Shown: positions 41,438 through 51,442, counted from the stretch's first letter. The stretch: DNA of 64,000 nt from Methanocella conradii HZ254 (GCF_000251105.1 NC_017034.1:186001-250000), one strand, 5' to 3'. Notes: a model not told the origin generated them from the letters alone. A program made the numbers and translations.

Positions 41438-42154
41438 ATGAGAAGACTTGTCACATTTCCCCTTGCCTTACCCCTTTTTATCTTATTGCTTCTGCTGCCG
41501 TTCATCCTGCTGGCATGCGTGGCGTTGCTAAGCCTCACGGCGGCGGACCTCGTGGGCAGGGCGCTGGGGCTATCGCCGCTGGAGGCGCTGCTGATATACA
41601 TGGCTATCCTGCTCGGCAGCGTCGTAAACATACCCATTTACGAGTTTAAGAGCCCTGGCTCGGCCCGGCCTCCGACGGTGCCATACCTTGGGTCCCGCTA
41701 TAGGCTGCCCGTATGGCAGGGGCACCGGACCATAGTGGCGGTAAACCTGGGCGGGTGCATCATGCCGGCCGCCCTTAGCGTGTACTTTGCCCTAAACCTG
41801 CCTTTCACGCCCCTCCTGCTCACCACCTTGATAGTGGCATTAGGCGTGTTCTACTTCGCCAGGCCGGTGAGGAGCGTCGGCATCATGGTGCCCATGTTCA
41901 TCCCCCCGCTTCTGGCCGTAGGAGCTTCCTTAACATCCCTGTACATCGACGGCTCGGGCTTCGCAAGCCTGGCCCGCATGGCCTTCGCCTCTGGCGTCTT
42001 CGGCACGCTGATAGGCGCCGACATCATGCACCTGGGCAGCATCCGAAAGGTCGGGTCAGACTTCGTCAGCATCGGCGGCGCAGGCACCTTCGACGGTATC
42101 CTGCTAACCGGCGTCATCGCCACCATCCTGGCCGCCATCTTGACGAGCGTATAA
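41438..42154 (+). CDS. DUF1614-family membrane protein
   Basis: A 238-residue protein with about six membrane helices and the conserved end GGAGTFDGILLTGVIATILA, which identifies the DUF1614 family. A charged GADIMHLGSIRKVG loop just before it is also conserved in the family. The function is unknown. It is translated in close coupling to the PRC-barrel gene (three-base gap). The Asp/His residues in the loop could bind a metal; this is speculation. Confidence 0.8.
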   Translation: MRRLVTFPLALPLFILLLLLPFILLACVALLSLTAADLVGRALGLSPLEALLIYMAILLGSVVNIPIYEFKSPGSARPPTVPYLGSRYRLPVWQGHRTIVAVNLGGCIMPAALSVYFALNLPFTPLLLTTLIVALGVFYFARPVRSVGIMVPMFIPPLLAVGASLTSLYIDGSGFASLARMAFASGVFGTLIGADIMHLGSIRKVGSDFVSIGGAGTFDGILLTGVIATILAAILTSV

Positions 42155-42236
42155 GCATGAGGCCTCATTCGAGCAAACATAGACCTTATATTCAAATAAA
42201 TGGGGCGATATAAAACGGATATGGAGAAGTGAAAAA

Positions 42237-43415
42237 TTGAAGTGCTTGATACTTGACCCGTTTTGCGGAGCCACCGAGGAGATGCTGCTGGGCGCCATGC
42301 TGGGGTGCGGGGCGGACGAGTGGCGGGTGCGCAGCATCGTCGAAGGGCTCTGCGACGCGCCCCTGGACGTGCAGGACCGGCAGGACGGCATGGCGGCGAA
42401 GGTGGCGGGGATCAACGCAAACGCTGCCAGGAAGAGGCACCCTGACCTGGGAAGGGATGAGGCGCTGTCGAAGCTTAATGTAATGCATGAGAGGCAGCCG
42501 GTCCGCTCTGATTCAATGGGGATAGTGGGCAGCATTTTTGACGCCATGGAGGCGCTTTATGGCCGGGGGCAAAAGATGAGCGTATACACGATGGCGCTAA
42601 TCGCGGGCATCTGCACCGCCTACGACTCCCTTGGAAGGCCCCCCGTCCACTCGACGCCGGTTGCCATGGGCGGCGGCGTGGCCGACGTTGGAGGCAAATT
42701 GACGCCCTTGCCGAGGCCCGAGACGCTAAAGCTCGTGGAGGGGTCGGGGCTTATCGTGCAGGGCGGCCCCTTTGACGGGGAGCTGCTTACCTTTGGCGCT
42801 GCTGCTGCGCTCGCTTATTACGCTAAATCATCGAGCCGCTATTACCCGGATAACAGGCCGCTCGCTGTGGGCTACGGCGCTGGCACGCTAGACCTCCCGC
42901 TGCCCAACGTGCTGCGGGCGGCCCTGTGTGAGGTAGACGACGCCCTCATCATGGACCGCATGGAGCTGCTCGAGACGAACGTGGACGACGTAACCGGGGA
43001 GGTTCTCGGCAGCCTCTTCGAGTCACTAATGGAGATGGGCGCAATGGACGTGAGCATTATACCTGCCACGATGAAGAAGGGCCGGAGTGGCCACATCATC
43101 AGGGTTATAGCCAAAACCGAGGACGGCCCCGCCATCGCCCGCCGGATGATGTATGAGACCGGGTCGCTGGGCGTCCGGGTCATGCCCATCAAGCACCGCT
43201 TCATAGCGAAGAGGGAGGTCGTGGTGGTGAGCGTAAGCATCGACGGTAAGCCCTATGACATGCGCTTCAAGGTGTCCTCGGATACCGCTGGCAGGGTTAT
43301 TGACGTGTCCGTGGAATATGAAGATGCCAGGCTGGTGGCCCGGGAGATGGCCATGCCGCTTAAGACGGTCATGCGGAAGGCTGAGGCTGAGGCCTGGAAG
43401 AAGTTTGGGGGCTAA
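42237..43415 (+). CDS. larC: LarC-family nickel insertion protein
   Basis: A 392-residue LarC (DUF111) homologue. The N-terminal LILDPFCGATEEMLLGAML corresponds to the family's start. The C-terminal part has LLETNVDDVTGEVLGSLFESL and the nickel/cofactor domain (RSGHIIRVI, RFKVSSDTAGRV). In lactate racemase maturation LarC inserts Ni into the pyridinium-dithiocarboxylate cofactor. In some bacteria the protein is made from two frames by a ribosomal frameshift; here it is one uninterrupted frame. It starts at TTG 42237 (GGAG at 42223-42226). No larB, larE or larA genes lie near it. Confidence 0.85.
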   Translation: MKCLILDPFCGATEEMLLGAMLGCGADEWRVRSIVEGLCDAPLDVQDRQDGMAAKVAGINANAARKRHPDLGRDEALSKLNVMHERQPVRSDSMGIVGSIFDAMEALYGRGQKMSVYTMALIAGICTAYDSLGRPPVHSTPVAMGGGVADVGGKLTPLPRPETLKLVEGSGLIVQGGPFDGELLTFGAAAALAYYAKSSSRYYPDNRPLAVGYGAGTLDLPLPNVLRAALCEVDDALIMDRMELLETNVDDVTGEVLGSLFESLMEMGAMDVSIIPATMKKGRSGHIIRVIAKTEDGPAIARRMMYETGSLGVRVMPIKHRFIAKREVVVVSVSIDGKPYDMRFKVSSDTAGRVIDVSVEYEDARLVAREMAMPLKTVMRKAEAEAWKKFGG

Positions 43416-43421
43416 AAATTT

Positions 43422-44480
43422 TTATATGCTTATTATTACCAGCGCGAAGAAGAGCAGGTAGAGCACGCCTCCGAGCATGAGCCCGGACATCTTCAGCTCC
43501 TTATGGCTGGACCGCCAGTATAATACAGCGCCGGAGAATAGGGCGATGCCGATGGTGACCGCCTCCAGGAACTCCACCTTATTAGCGATGTTTAGGTGCC
43601 AGTTAGTCAGCAGGATTCCTATCGTCACCGGTATGCAGCTCTGGAAGACCATCGCCCCGGTTATGTTACCGATGGCGAAGGTATCCTTCCGCTCCCTTAT
43701 CCACAGCATGCTGTTGAACTTCTCCGGCAATTCCGTGGCGATGGGGCTTATGATGAGAGAGAGAATGAGGGGGTTGATGCCGATGAAAGTGGCGATTTCG
43801 TTGATCTGGTTGACGAAGAGGTTGGCGCCCAGGATGATGGCCCCAAGGGATGCGAAAACCTGTATGAGTATTAGGGCAGTCGCAGGCTCCCTCGGGTCGG
43901 GGCAGTCCTTGTCCAGGCTTTTCTTTGGGATGCACCTCTTTATCACGCTGTCGAAGTATAGGGCTTTAAGGCCTTCGGAGCTGCCCACCTCGCCGGTTTT
44001 TAGCGTATAGATCGTATATACTATGTAGAGGGGTATCAGCGTGAAGCCCAGGAGCGTCTTGAAAAGGCCTAGCGATGGCGGCACGAAGGCGGCGATGGCG
44101 GCGAGGGAATAGGCGAGCAGGAAGAACACGAGGTCACGGCGGATGATGTGGCCGTTGATGTGTAGAGTGCGGGTGTTTCGGCGCCTGGCAAATATTAGCA
44201 CAGAGAGGCCACAGATGAAGATCGCCAGCGTGGAGAGCATGAATGGCGCCCCCAGTATGGCCCCTACGCCGATCTCCGCCCCTGCGTCGCCCCCCAGCAT
44301 CAATATCGCTATGAGCGGTACGAGAGTCTCTGGCAGCGCCGTGCCCACGGCGGCGAGCACGCTTCCAATCGCGCCCTCTGAGAGGTTGAACCGCTTCCCC
44401 GTCCATTCAACTCCATTCGTGAAGAACTCGCAGCCCGCCAGTATTACGGCGAAGCTTAAGAGAAATATGATGATGTCCAT
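43422..44480 (-). CDS. CaCA-family Na+/Ca2+ antiporter-like protein
   Basis: A 352-residue protein of about 10-11 helices with two inverted family repeats: GSVLAAVGTALPETLVPL with GAILGAPF, and SLIISPIATELPEKFNSM with GNITGAMVFQSC. The conserved Glu and Asn/Ser residues in these repeats bind the exchanged ions in CaCA antiporters. It is a likely sodium/calcium exchanger, although other divalent cations are possible. The gene is convergent with larC, leaving six bases between their stops. A cytoplasmic loop of about 60 residues with Cys and Lys/Asp separates the two halves. Confidence 0.88.
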   Translation of the reverse strand: MDIIIFLLSFAVILAGCEFFTNGVEWTGKRFNLSEGAIGSVLAAVGTALPETLVPLIAILMLGGDAGAEIGVGAILGAPFMLSTLAIFICGLSVLIFARRRNTRTLHINGHIIRRDLVFFLLAYSLAAIAAFVPPSLGLFKTLLGFTLIPLYIVYTIYTLKTGEVGSSEGLKALYFDSVIKRCIPKKSLDKDCPDPREPATALILIQVFASLGAIILGANLFVNQINEIATFIGINPLILSLIISPIATELPEKFNSMLWIRERKDTFAIGNITGAMVFQSCIPVTIGILLTNWHLNIANKVEFLEAVTIGIALFSGAVLYWRSSHKELKMSGLMLGGVLYLLFFALVIISI

Positions 44481-44528
44481 TTACCCACGACTACTTACCT
44501 GGTTAGATATTCATATATAGTTTTTCGC

Positions 44529-45347
44529 TTAAAGGCTCGAAGCTTTAGTGCCTTTTACCAATGCGCTTGCCATGCATATGGCGTTTTCATATCCGCTGCC
44601 TGCCCTCGATGTGTCCACGTAGGCGATATCGGTGCCCACAAGCGGTGCGCCATATCCCTCGCCGCCGCCCACGAGGCAAAGAGCGCGGAACATGAGGTTA
44701 CCGCAGACGCCGTCCGGCGCGAGGATATACTCATACTCGCCTATGGCGTCCTCGAAGAGTATGGAGGCGTGCCAGGCCTGTATGCCTTTTTCCCTTAGCT
44801 TCTCTGCCACCGCCTCGGCATCATCCATGGTCTTGTCCACTCTAGGCGACCTCCCCCTGTCCTCCATCCTGCCTCCTGAGAGGACGCCTACTTTAGGCTC
44901 GACGCCAAACCTCCTTATAAGCTGGACGCCCTTCTCCCCAAGCTCAACCTTATCCTCCACAGTCCAGCCCTCATCCACCCCGACAGGGGCGAAAAAGAAG
45001 AACCTGCCAGAAGGTGCCCTGAGCAAGGATACACGAAGTATTTTATCCAGTCCCATGATGCGCCTCAAGGACCTGAGGGTGGAATTGGCTCCCAGAGAGC
45101 CTCTTACCACCCCATCCACCTTTCCATCCTTTAAAAGCTCTATGATGGCTGACTCGGGCGTCTCCGAGACTACTGTATCGAGGGCTGTATCCATTGGCCT
45201 TGAGCCTACCAGCGTAACCCTGGCGTAACCATTCTCGGCTGCCCTCTCCGCACCCTCTATGGTCTTATCGGCGTACGAAGGCCCTACGCCCACCGCGATC
45301 CGGGCGCAATTAGCCACAGCCCTTGCCTTAATCGCCTCCCACACCAT
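44529..45347 (-). CDS. mtxX: Methanogenesis marker 4 (MtxX family)
   Basis: A 272-residue member of the methanogen marker 4 family, related to phosphate acetyl/butyryl transferases (PTA-PTB fold) and named MtxX in Methanosarcina. Recognisable stretches include VGVGPSYADKTIEGAERAA, KVDGVVRGSLGANSTL, VGVLSGGRMEDRGRSP and a C-terminal YGAPLVGTDIAYVDTSRAG. The family is nearly confined to methanogens, which strongly supports a methanogen origin for this window. The reaction is not known. It is co-directional with, and four bases downstream of, the marker 11 gene. Confidence 0.9.
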   Translation of the reverse strand: MVWEAIKARAVANCARIAVGVGPSYADKTIEGAERAAENGYARVTLVGSRPMDTALDTVVSETPESAIIELLKDGKVDGVVRGSLGANSTLRSLRRIMGLDKILRVSLLRAPSGRFFFFAPVGVDEGWTVEDKVELGEKGVQLIRRFGVEPKVGVLSGGRMEDRGRSPRVDKTMDDAEAVAEKLREKGIQAWHASILFEDAIGEYEYILAPDGVCGNLMFRALCLVGGGEGYGAPLVGTDIAYVDTSRAGSGYENAICMASALVKGTKASSL

Positions 45348-45351
45348 AGGC

Positions 45352-46341
45352 TCACTTCTTTATAAGGGGGAGCGCGCAATCGTTATACAGCGCCGCCGCA
45401 TCAGTCCTCTCCTCGGAGAGCGCCACAGCCGCCAGTGCGCCTATACGCCCCTCACGGTTCTCGAAAAGCTCTATAAACTCCACGCCAGTGCCCCTTGCGG
45501 CCTCCTCCACATGGCCTAGCGATACGAGCCTCTTCTTTATCTCCCATCCAAGCTCGTTAAGAGAGTGCGGGATTCCGATGCCCCTGTACACTGCTATGCC
45601 CGTCTTATTAGACCTTGTCTCAGCCTTAACGGTCGAGACCACGCTATTTATAAGGGATTCAACGGCTCCGGGCCTCACCGCAAAGGTAATCGCGGACGAC
45701 ACGCAGTTCGTCGTCTTATGCGGCGACTTAGGGAAAAGCTGGATGAGGCGCAGGTTGAGGGATTGTACGCCTTCTATTGAAGATGCGGCCTTGCTGGCCT
45801 TCAGGGCGAGCACCCAGGTGGCGCCCCCCTCCCTGTTATCCGTATCATCAATGCCAAACGTGACCTTTTCGTATAAAGGCGTCACGAGCTCCACGCGGTT
45901 AGCCCTGGCCCCTCCAACCTTGAGGTCTTCCTCGGTAGGGTAAACGGCGTGCAGCACTCCAGGCGCCTGGGTCAGGCAGGCGGCCACTCCAAGCCCCGCC
46001 CCTCCGCAGCCCGCCCACCTGGTGCGAACCTTATCGCCCTCGACCTTCACGGCCTCCAGGCCCTGGCCGCCATACTCCACGTCGGTGGGGCCGAACTTTA
46101 TGGGACTCTCGCCAAGCCTGACCCTCATCGTCATGGTGGTGCCCTCAACCTCGCACCACTCGATAAGGCCCCCGGCCCTGCAGCGGTTCACCGCGTCCCA
46201 CTCAATCGTTCCTCTCACGGAGCACGTCTCGATGATCTCAGCAACGCCCTTCGACACATCAACCATCGTCAGGAAGCGCTGCGAGAACATCGGGCCGAAC
46301 TTTTCCTTCACCTGCTCTGGCTTAAGCATCATGCATATCAC
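45352..46341 (-). CDS. Methanogenesis marker 11
   Basis: A 329-residue member of the methanogen marker 11 family. The middle has VTFGIDDTDNREGGATWVLA, the Asp-rich motif also found in TiaS-type tRNA agmatinylation proteins, and SPHKTTNCVSSAITFAV, which suggests a nucleotide- or tRNA-linked reaction. The family is almost confined to methanogens and its role is unproved. It precedes mtxX in the same operon. The first codon is uncertain because ATGs occur at codons 1, 4 and 5; the promoter lies in the 221-base gap to 46563. Confidence 0.9.
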   Translation of the reverse strand: MICMMLKPEQVKEKFGPMFSQRFLTMVDVSKGVAEIIETCSVRGTIEWDAVNRCRAGGLIEWCEVEGTTMTMRVRLGESPIKFGPTDVEYGGQGLEAVKVEGDKVRTRWAGCGGAGLGVAACLTQAPGVLHAVYPTEEDLKVGGARANRVELVTPLYEKVTFGIDDTDNREGGATWVLALKASKAASSIEGVQSLNLRLIQLFPKSPHKTTNCVSSAITFAVRPGAVESLINSVVSTVKAETRSNKTGIAVYRGIGIPHSLNELGWEIKKRLVSLGHVEEAARGTGVEFIELFENREGRIGALAAVALSEERTDAAALYNDCALPLIKK

Positions 46342-46562
46342 TAGCTAACGAAATTTTCGGTAGAAAATATAGCACCGACAGGTATAAAAAATTTTGGAAA
46401 ACACAGAGTTTATTCGTACTATTTCATAATAAATTACAAAATTAGTAAATATCATGAAAAAACAGCACAAATTTATCCTGGTTTAGAATTATTATCGGGG
46501 AAAAGAGCGCTTACAAAAAGTATTAATAAGCCAAAATCGATTAAGTAATAAGGGATGCTAGT

Positions 46563-49500
46563 ATGGCCGCTCGAACCCTAATAAATGATGCGCCCGTGTT
46601 CTTCATCACTGTTTGTGGCGCCATTTTACTGGCAGCATGGCTGTCGGCGCCAGCACATGCTGATCAGCCGACGATAAATATAGAGATATCCCCAAATGTC
46701 ATGGTAAATACTGATTATAATATATATATCATCTTGAACGACTCGAGTAATGGCTCAAGCGGCAAAACGATAACCCTGTCAGTGACATCCCCTAACAGCT
46801 CGATAACATCGCCTGTCACGACTAACATGACGGGATACGCGGCTGCCACATTCCACACGAGCACAGCGGCGGGCTATAACAACATAACGGCGACCTACCT
46901 TGGAATAAACTATAGCATACCCGTATACGTGAACCCCGGGCCGCCATACTCGGTAGACCTTACGGTAGACCACGAGTTCAGGCTGGCCAATGGCATGAGT
47001 ATTGCCACGGCGAGCGCTAAAGTCGTAGACCAGTATGGCAACGCCGTCAATAATCTACAGGTAAACTTCACCATCGATGGAGTGATGAGTTCATCGATGA
47101 CCGGTAGCTCGGGCATCGCCACCAGGACCGTTGGACCGTATAGTAGCACGCATACGGCAAATATATCGGCCAACGTTAATGGATTAGCCGACAACGCTTC
47201 GGTGCGATTCCTGGATAGAAATAACCTTTTTCTTTTCAGATACCCTAACGCTACAATGCCCATAGGCTCGTATGTTGAGGTTGACGCCGTATTTTATGAG
47301 GATTTAAGCAGTAGTACCCCGGCCGTTGGCGTGCCCTTGAACTTCACCGCATATGGGCCCGACTACTCTGTGCTGGGTACATTATCAGCCATGACGGATG
47401 CTAACGGCATTGTTAAGTTTTATTTTAACTTGAGTCAGATTACAGGCAATAATACCATACAGGTCAGCAATGGCGACCTCGGGGGCACGCTGAAGAGCAC
47501 GGTCATCTATGGGGAGGGCGGCGACGTGAGCAGGATCATCCTCTCATCGAACCCCTCATCGCCCATACTCGCGGATGGAACCTCGAAATATACGTTGAGC
47601 ATATGGGCGGTTGACGCCGGCGGTAACCCGGTAAAAAACAAACAGCTATCCATAGTCAAAAATTATGATACCAATTATACAAAATACGTGACTACTAATA
47701 ATTATGGATATGCATCCATTGATATATCTCCTTCATTGTTTGTGCATAACGATTTATACACTGTATCCGCGCTCGTGTATTATTTAGCGAATAATTCGAC
47801 AGTAGAAGTTAATAACTCGATTATGTTGGGCTATATAGCCGGGCCTCCGGCGATAATCAAAGTCGTCGCTAACCCTAACGCCGTAGCCAACGCAAACGTA
47901 AGCACGCCTCCTGGAGGGTATGATGTCCATACGACTGATATAATCACCACGATAACGGACCAGTGGGGCCATCCGATTGCCGGGCAACCCGTGAACGTCA
48001 CCTCCCTAAATACCACCCTGGGAAATATAACAGGGCCTTCTAGCGGCATAACGGCTGATAGCGGCGAATTCACCACGCAATTTACGCTTAGCAGCAGTAA
48101 CAGGGGTAATGACCTGGCCGTAGGCGCTCCCATACTGGCGACGAGCGGCTCTCTGGCAGGAACCTGTAACGTATTATACACAGAAAACTCATTCTTAAGC
48201 GTTAAATCTGATGTATCTCCAAAAACCAACGTCTCGGTTAACGATACGATTAACGTTAGCATCACCGTGAGAGGCATAGGCTGGAAGATAAAAGGGCAGA
48301 GCTATGATGTCGCCCTCATCTTCGACAGCTCGGGCAGCATGAACTGGCTCTCCACAACTATTTTCCCGGAGAACGGGAGTCCTCTCCAAGGTACAATGGC
48401 TTCTGAAGATACCAGATATAATATAACGACATTTTATAATCATAAGGTGCAGGATTTACAATTTATGCTATCATCATCATACAGTAACTTTTCAAATGGT
48501 AGCTACTATTATTCTTTGAGAGTTAAAGGGCCAGATGGTAAAACATATTATGGTACGAATTATGATAATGAAAATTGTGTTATAATTCCAAGTGCTGCGA
48601 TAGGAAATTATACTATATCCGGTAAATTTAAACATACAGCTGCTGGAGGATGGCCACCTTATAATGTAATGGTCCTAACGCAACCGAAGAGGCTAGGGTT
48701 GAATAATCGGTATACTAACGATTCGGATAGCGCGGCAAAGGTTGCAGGGCGCCAATTTGTAGATAACATGACGGATAACCAGGTAAGCATCATTTGGTTT
48801 AACAGTAGCTCAAAAGTCGCAAAATATTTAACACTTGTAAATAGCCAGAATAAATCTAGTATATATAATGCGATAAATAGCCTGAATGCGAATGGCGGCA
48901 CTGAAATAGGGGATGGCATTGCTAAAGCGATATCAGAGCTAACTGGCCCATACTCTAATAGCTCAAATAAGAAAGTGGCGATCTTGCTGTCCGATGGCTA
49001 TTCGCAGACCCCTAGCAATGATATAGAGCAGGCATATAATGCAAAGAATAAGAGTATTACGATTTATACGATTGGCATGGGCATGCCCGACGAGTATAAC
49101 CTGGGCATGATAGCGAATATCACTGGAGGCTATTATACTAAAGTTGTATCTGACATCCAGCTACAGCACGTCTACGGGGATATCGCAGGCGAGCTAAGAA
49201 AGATAGTGGCGAACGAGACGGAGATGCACATCATCACGAGCTGCACGATGATAAATGGCACCCTATACCCGGATGCAGAATATGTTCCGCACAGCGCATA
49301 CGTCCGGTATCCAAATGGAACCGTAGTCCAGCAGGAGCCGACAATAAACGCCGATGGGACATACGACCTCCAATGGAACCCGGGCGTGATAAAGCTTAAC
49401 GATACGTGGACACTAAACTACCAGCTAATCGTGAGAAGAGGGGGGCTTATAGAGCCCATCACAAACAAAAGCTACATTAACTTCACCAGGGAGGACGGCA

Positions 49501-49913
49501 GCAGGGACACGACAAGCTTCGCAATCGACTCGCTATTCGTTAATAATAGCATTGGCAACGACTTCGGCATAAACTCGACAACGCTTAACGTGACCATCAA
49601 GTCGCCGATAGATACCTCTACAGCGGGCCACATATATAACATGGCATCATCAGGACAGAACATCAAATGGAAGGTAAACTATACCGGCAACTACTCATAC
49701 ACACAGACGATATACATCGATGGTGACGCCAGCACGATCAAAACGAACTACCCCTGGGATAACTACACGTGGGAGGGAGGCGACACGCCAGGCGAGTATA
49801 AATTCGTCGTCATAGCATACGAGGTCATGCCAAACAACCAGGTCATAAACCAGTCATCCGATTATATATGCCTCAGGAGACTGTATGATAATGGCGTGAT
49901 AACGCTAAAATAA
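46563..49913 (+). CDS. Giant secreted VWA/Ig-like surface protein
   Basis: A 1116-residue secreted protein. A signal peptide (about residues 1-33, ending APAHA) is followed by several bacterial-Ig/invasin-like repeats (VNTDYNIYIILNDSSNGSSG; SKYTLSIWAVDAGGNPVKNK; ITDQWGHPIAGQPVNVTS). A von Willebrand A domain follows. Its MIDAS motif D588-S-S-G-S is completed by NGGTEIGDGIA and LLSDGYSQTP (Asp811). About 115 residues are inserted between DSSGS and the first helix (residues about 605-720), and they are encoded by AT-rich DNA. Many N-x-S/T sequons are present, matching the AglB system. No C-terminal membrane helix is seen. It is probably an adhesin or surface ligand binder. Confidence 0.8.
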   Translation: MAARTLINDAPVFFITVCGAILLAAWLSAPAHADQPTINIEISPNVMVNTDYNIYIILNDSSNGSSGKTITLSVTSPNSSITSPVTTNMTGYAAATFHTSTAAGYNNITATYLGINYSIPVYVNPGPPYSVDLTVDHEFRLANGMSIATASAKVVDQYGNAVNNLQVNFTIDGVMSSSMTGSSGIATRTVGPYSSTHTANISANVNGLADNASVRFLDRNNLFLFRYPNATMPIGSYVEVDAVFYEDLSSSTPAVGVPLNFTAYGPDYSVLGTLSAMTDANGIVKFYFNLSQITGNNTIQVSNGDLGGTLKSTVIYGEGGDVSRIILSSNPSSPILADGTSKYTLSIWAVDAGGNPVKNKQLSIVKNYDTNYTKYVTTNNYGYASIDISPSLFVHNDLYTVSALVYYLANNSTVEVNNSIMLGYIAGPPAIIKVVANPNAVANANVSTPPGGYDVHTTDIITTITDQWGHPIAGQPVNVTSLNTTLGNITGPSSGITADSGEFTTQFTLSSSNRGNDLAVGAPILATSGSLAGTCNVLYTENSFLSVKSDVSPKTNVSVNDTINVSITVRGIGWKIKGQSYDVALIFDSSGSMNWLSTTIFPENGSPLQGTMASEDTRYNITTFYNHKVQDLQFMLSSSYSNFSNGSYYYSLRVKGPDGKTYYGTNYDNENCVIIPSAAIGNYTISGKFKHTAAGGWPPYNVMVLTQPKRLGLNNRYTNDSDSAAKVAGRQFVDNMTDNQVSIIWFNSSSKVAKYLTLVNSQNKSSIYNAINSLNANGGTEIGDGIAKAISELTGPYSNSSNKKVAILLSDGYSQTPSNDIEQAYNAKNKSITIYTIGMGMPDEYNLGMIANITGGYYTKVVSDIQLQHVYGDIAGELRKIVANETEMHIITSCTMINGTLYPDAEYVPHSAYVRYPNGTVVQQEPTINADGTYDLQWNPGVIKLNDTWTLNYQLIVRRGGLIEPITNKSYINFTREDGSRDTTSFAIDSLFVNNSIGNDFGINSTTLNVTIKSPIDTSTAGHIYNMASSGQNIKWKVNYTGNYSYTQTIYIDGDASTIKTNYPWDNYTWEGGDTPGEYKFVVIAYEVMPNNQVINQSSDYICLRRLYDNGVITLK

Positions 49914-49926
49914 AAATGGAATCCCT

Positions 49927-50538
49927 ATGGTAAAAATGGCTTATGTAATAATTGGGGCCGCTCTGGTACTCTCGCTGGCAGTCATCGGAGCGGCGGTATA
50001 TCTTGATAACGATAAAAGCCCTAATGCTAATACTTTAAATAATACCAGGAATGAATCAAACGGCATAATTACCGCATTGCAGGCTTATTCCATTGCTGAA
50101 AACGACTCACAGGTTCGAGGCTGGAAGAAGAGCGCCAGAAATGTGTCGATTGCACAGATATCGTCGGATTTTTGCGATAGCGGGCTATCGGATACATGGC
50201 ACTTAACTTATTCGTCAGATACAGAGGAGGCATCAGTTTATATTAAGGATGGGGCCTTAAAAGGCATTACAATAGAAAAGACGGCGGAGAGACTGTACCC
50301 ATATGCAAAAGAATCGATAGATAGCCTTATAGATAGCCCTGGAGCATGGGATATAGCCATCAATGTATTGGAGAATGAAAGCGCCAGGATGGATGGGCCG
50401 GCATCAGCGACCCTAACTTTGAATGCGGCAGGCAAGGCCGTCTGGGATTTAAATTGTAAAACCAATGTCGCTTTCTACATAGTCAGGATAGATGCAAAGG
50501 GCGGCGACGTCATAGCGATGAACAGGGTGATAGTATGA
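49927..50538 (+). CDS. Membrane-anchored protein of unknown function
   Basis: A 203-residue protein with one N-terminal membrane helix (residues 4-27) and an external domain with two copies of a beta-sheet-like pattern (IAENDSQVRGWKKSARNVSI, INVLENESARMDGPASATLT), reminiscent of PepSY-like domains but not clearly assignable. It starts 13 bases after the giant VWA protein gene and overlaps the next gene by four bases (ATGA). It is in the same operon and probably part of the same surface structure. Confidence 0.62.
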   Translation: MVKMAYVIIGAALVLSLAVIGAAVYLDNDKSPNANTLNNTRNESNGIITALQAYSIAENDSQVRGWKKSARNVSIAQISSDFCDSGLSDTWHLTYSSDTEEASVYIKDGALKGITIEKTAERLYPYAKESIDSLIDSPGAWDIAINVLENESARMDGPASATLTLNAAGKAVWDLNCKTNVAFYIVRIDAKGGDVIAMNRVIV

Positions 50539-50975
50539 TGAAAAGGGATGATTCGGGGCAATTCCTGCTTCTCACAGGCGTGATAATATCCATAGGGATG
50601 GTCATACTGCTAATTTTTCTTAACCAGTCATCCATCGCCGGCCACTCTTCAGCCGACTCCATAATGAGCTTTCCGAAGAACGATATACGGGACATAAGGA
50701 ATGAGACGATAGGCGAGGCGTACCTGATAGGGGAAAGAGAGAATAAGAACACGTTGCATAATGCAAGCATGAAGATGGACACGTTTAATGCCTCATTCAA
50801 CCAGTATGCAAGCAACGTCACCCGCCTCTTTGAGGAGAAGGGGTGCTCAGTTAACCTGACAGCGGTGCCTGCGCTCGATAACAGCACGATAAGCAACGCC
50901 ACGATATACATTTATTATAATAATGGCGAGACCCGCTATTTTGAGAATATAACGGTAAAAATCCCGCAGGTGTAG
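50535..50975 (+). CDS. Pilin-like membrane protein
   Basis: A 146-residue protein that begins KRDDSGQFLLLTGVIISIGM. The G-Q at the edge of a single N-terminal hydrophobic helix resembles the class III/type IV pilin-like signal of archaea, in which cleavage occurs before Q. The remaining external domain is small and charged. A start at either of two neighbouring ATGs (50535, 50538) is possible. Similar small proteins occur in haloarchaeal pilin-like gene sets (DUF7261-like); I assign the family only tentatively. Confidence 0.6.
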   Translation: MMKRDDSGQFLLLTGVIISIGMVILLIFLNQSSIAGHSSADSIMSFPKNDIRDIRNETIGEAYLIGERENKNTLHNASMKMDTFNASFNQYASNVTRLFEEKGCSVNLTAVPALDNSTISNATIYIYYNNGETRYFENITVKIPQV

Positions 50976-50979
50976 AGGC

Positions 50980-51429
50980 ATGAAGACGACATTCTTTCGC
51001 GACGAGTCGGGCGTGACCCCCCTGGTCGACTATATCATAACCTTCATAATAGCATCAATACTTTTCATGATAATGCTTGCCATGGCAAGTACCATATTTA
51101 TCGACGGGCCGCAGAGGACGGTATCAAGGATACAGTTCACGGACATCGGCAACGACCTTACAACTAAGATAGTAGACACGTACCTGATATACCCTCAGTC
51201 AGGCGAAATCTCCACCACTTTTGACATACCCATGACTGTTGCCGGTAAGGACTATCGGGTAGACATCAATAGGAGCATAACGAACCCGGAGGATAAGGAA
51301 ATAATCGTTTATTCGCCGTATAACGGTGTATCCATCTATGTAACGTTGAACGGGGTTAACTCCACCGTTCCTGTGAATGGCAGCACATCAAGCCTTTCAG
51401 ATACCCATGTAATCTATTATCATAAATAA
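50980..51429 (+). CDS. Pilin-like membrane protein
   Basis: A 149-residue protein with DESGVTPLVDYIITFIIASI, an N-terminal hydrophobic helix preceded by an acidic, Gly-containing stretch, and an external beta-rich domain (IDGPQRTVSRIQFTDIGNDL). The sequence fits the DUF7266-like archaeal pilin-associated group. It begins five bases after the previous gene, so both are co-transcribed and their products probably assemble together. Confidence 0.6.
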   Translation: MKTTFFRDESGVTPLVDYIITFIIASILFMIMLAMASTIFIDGPQRTVSRIQFTDIGNDLTTKIVDTYLIYPQSGEISTTFDIPMTVAGKDYRVDINRSITNPEDKEIIVYSPYNGVSIYVTLNGVNSTVPVNGSTSSLSDTHVIYYHK

Positions 51430-51442
51430 GAGGAGAATTCGA

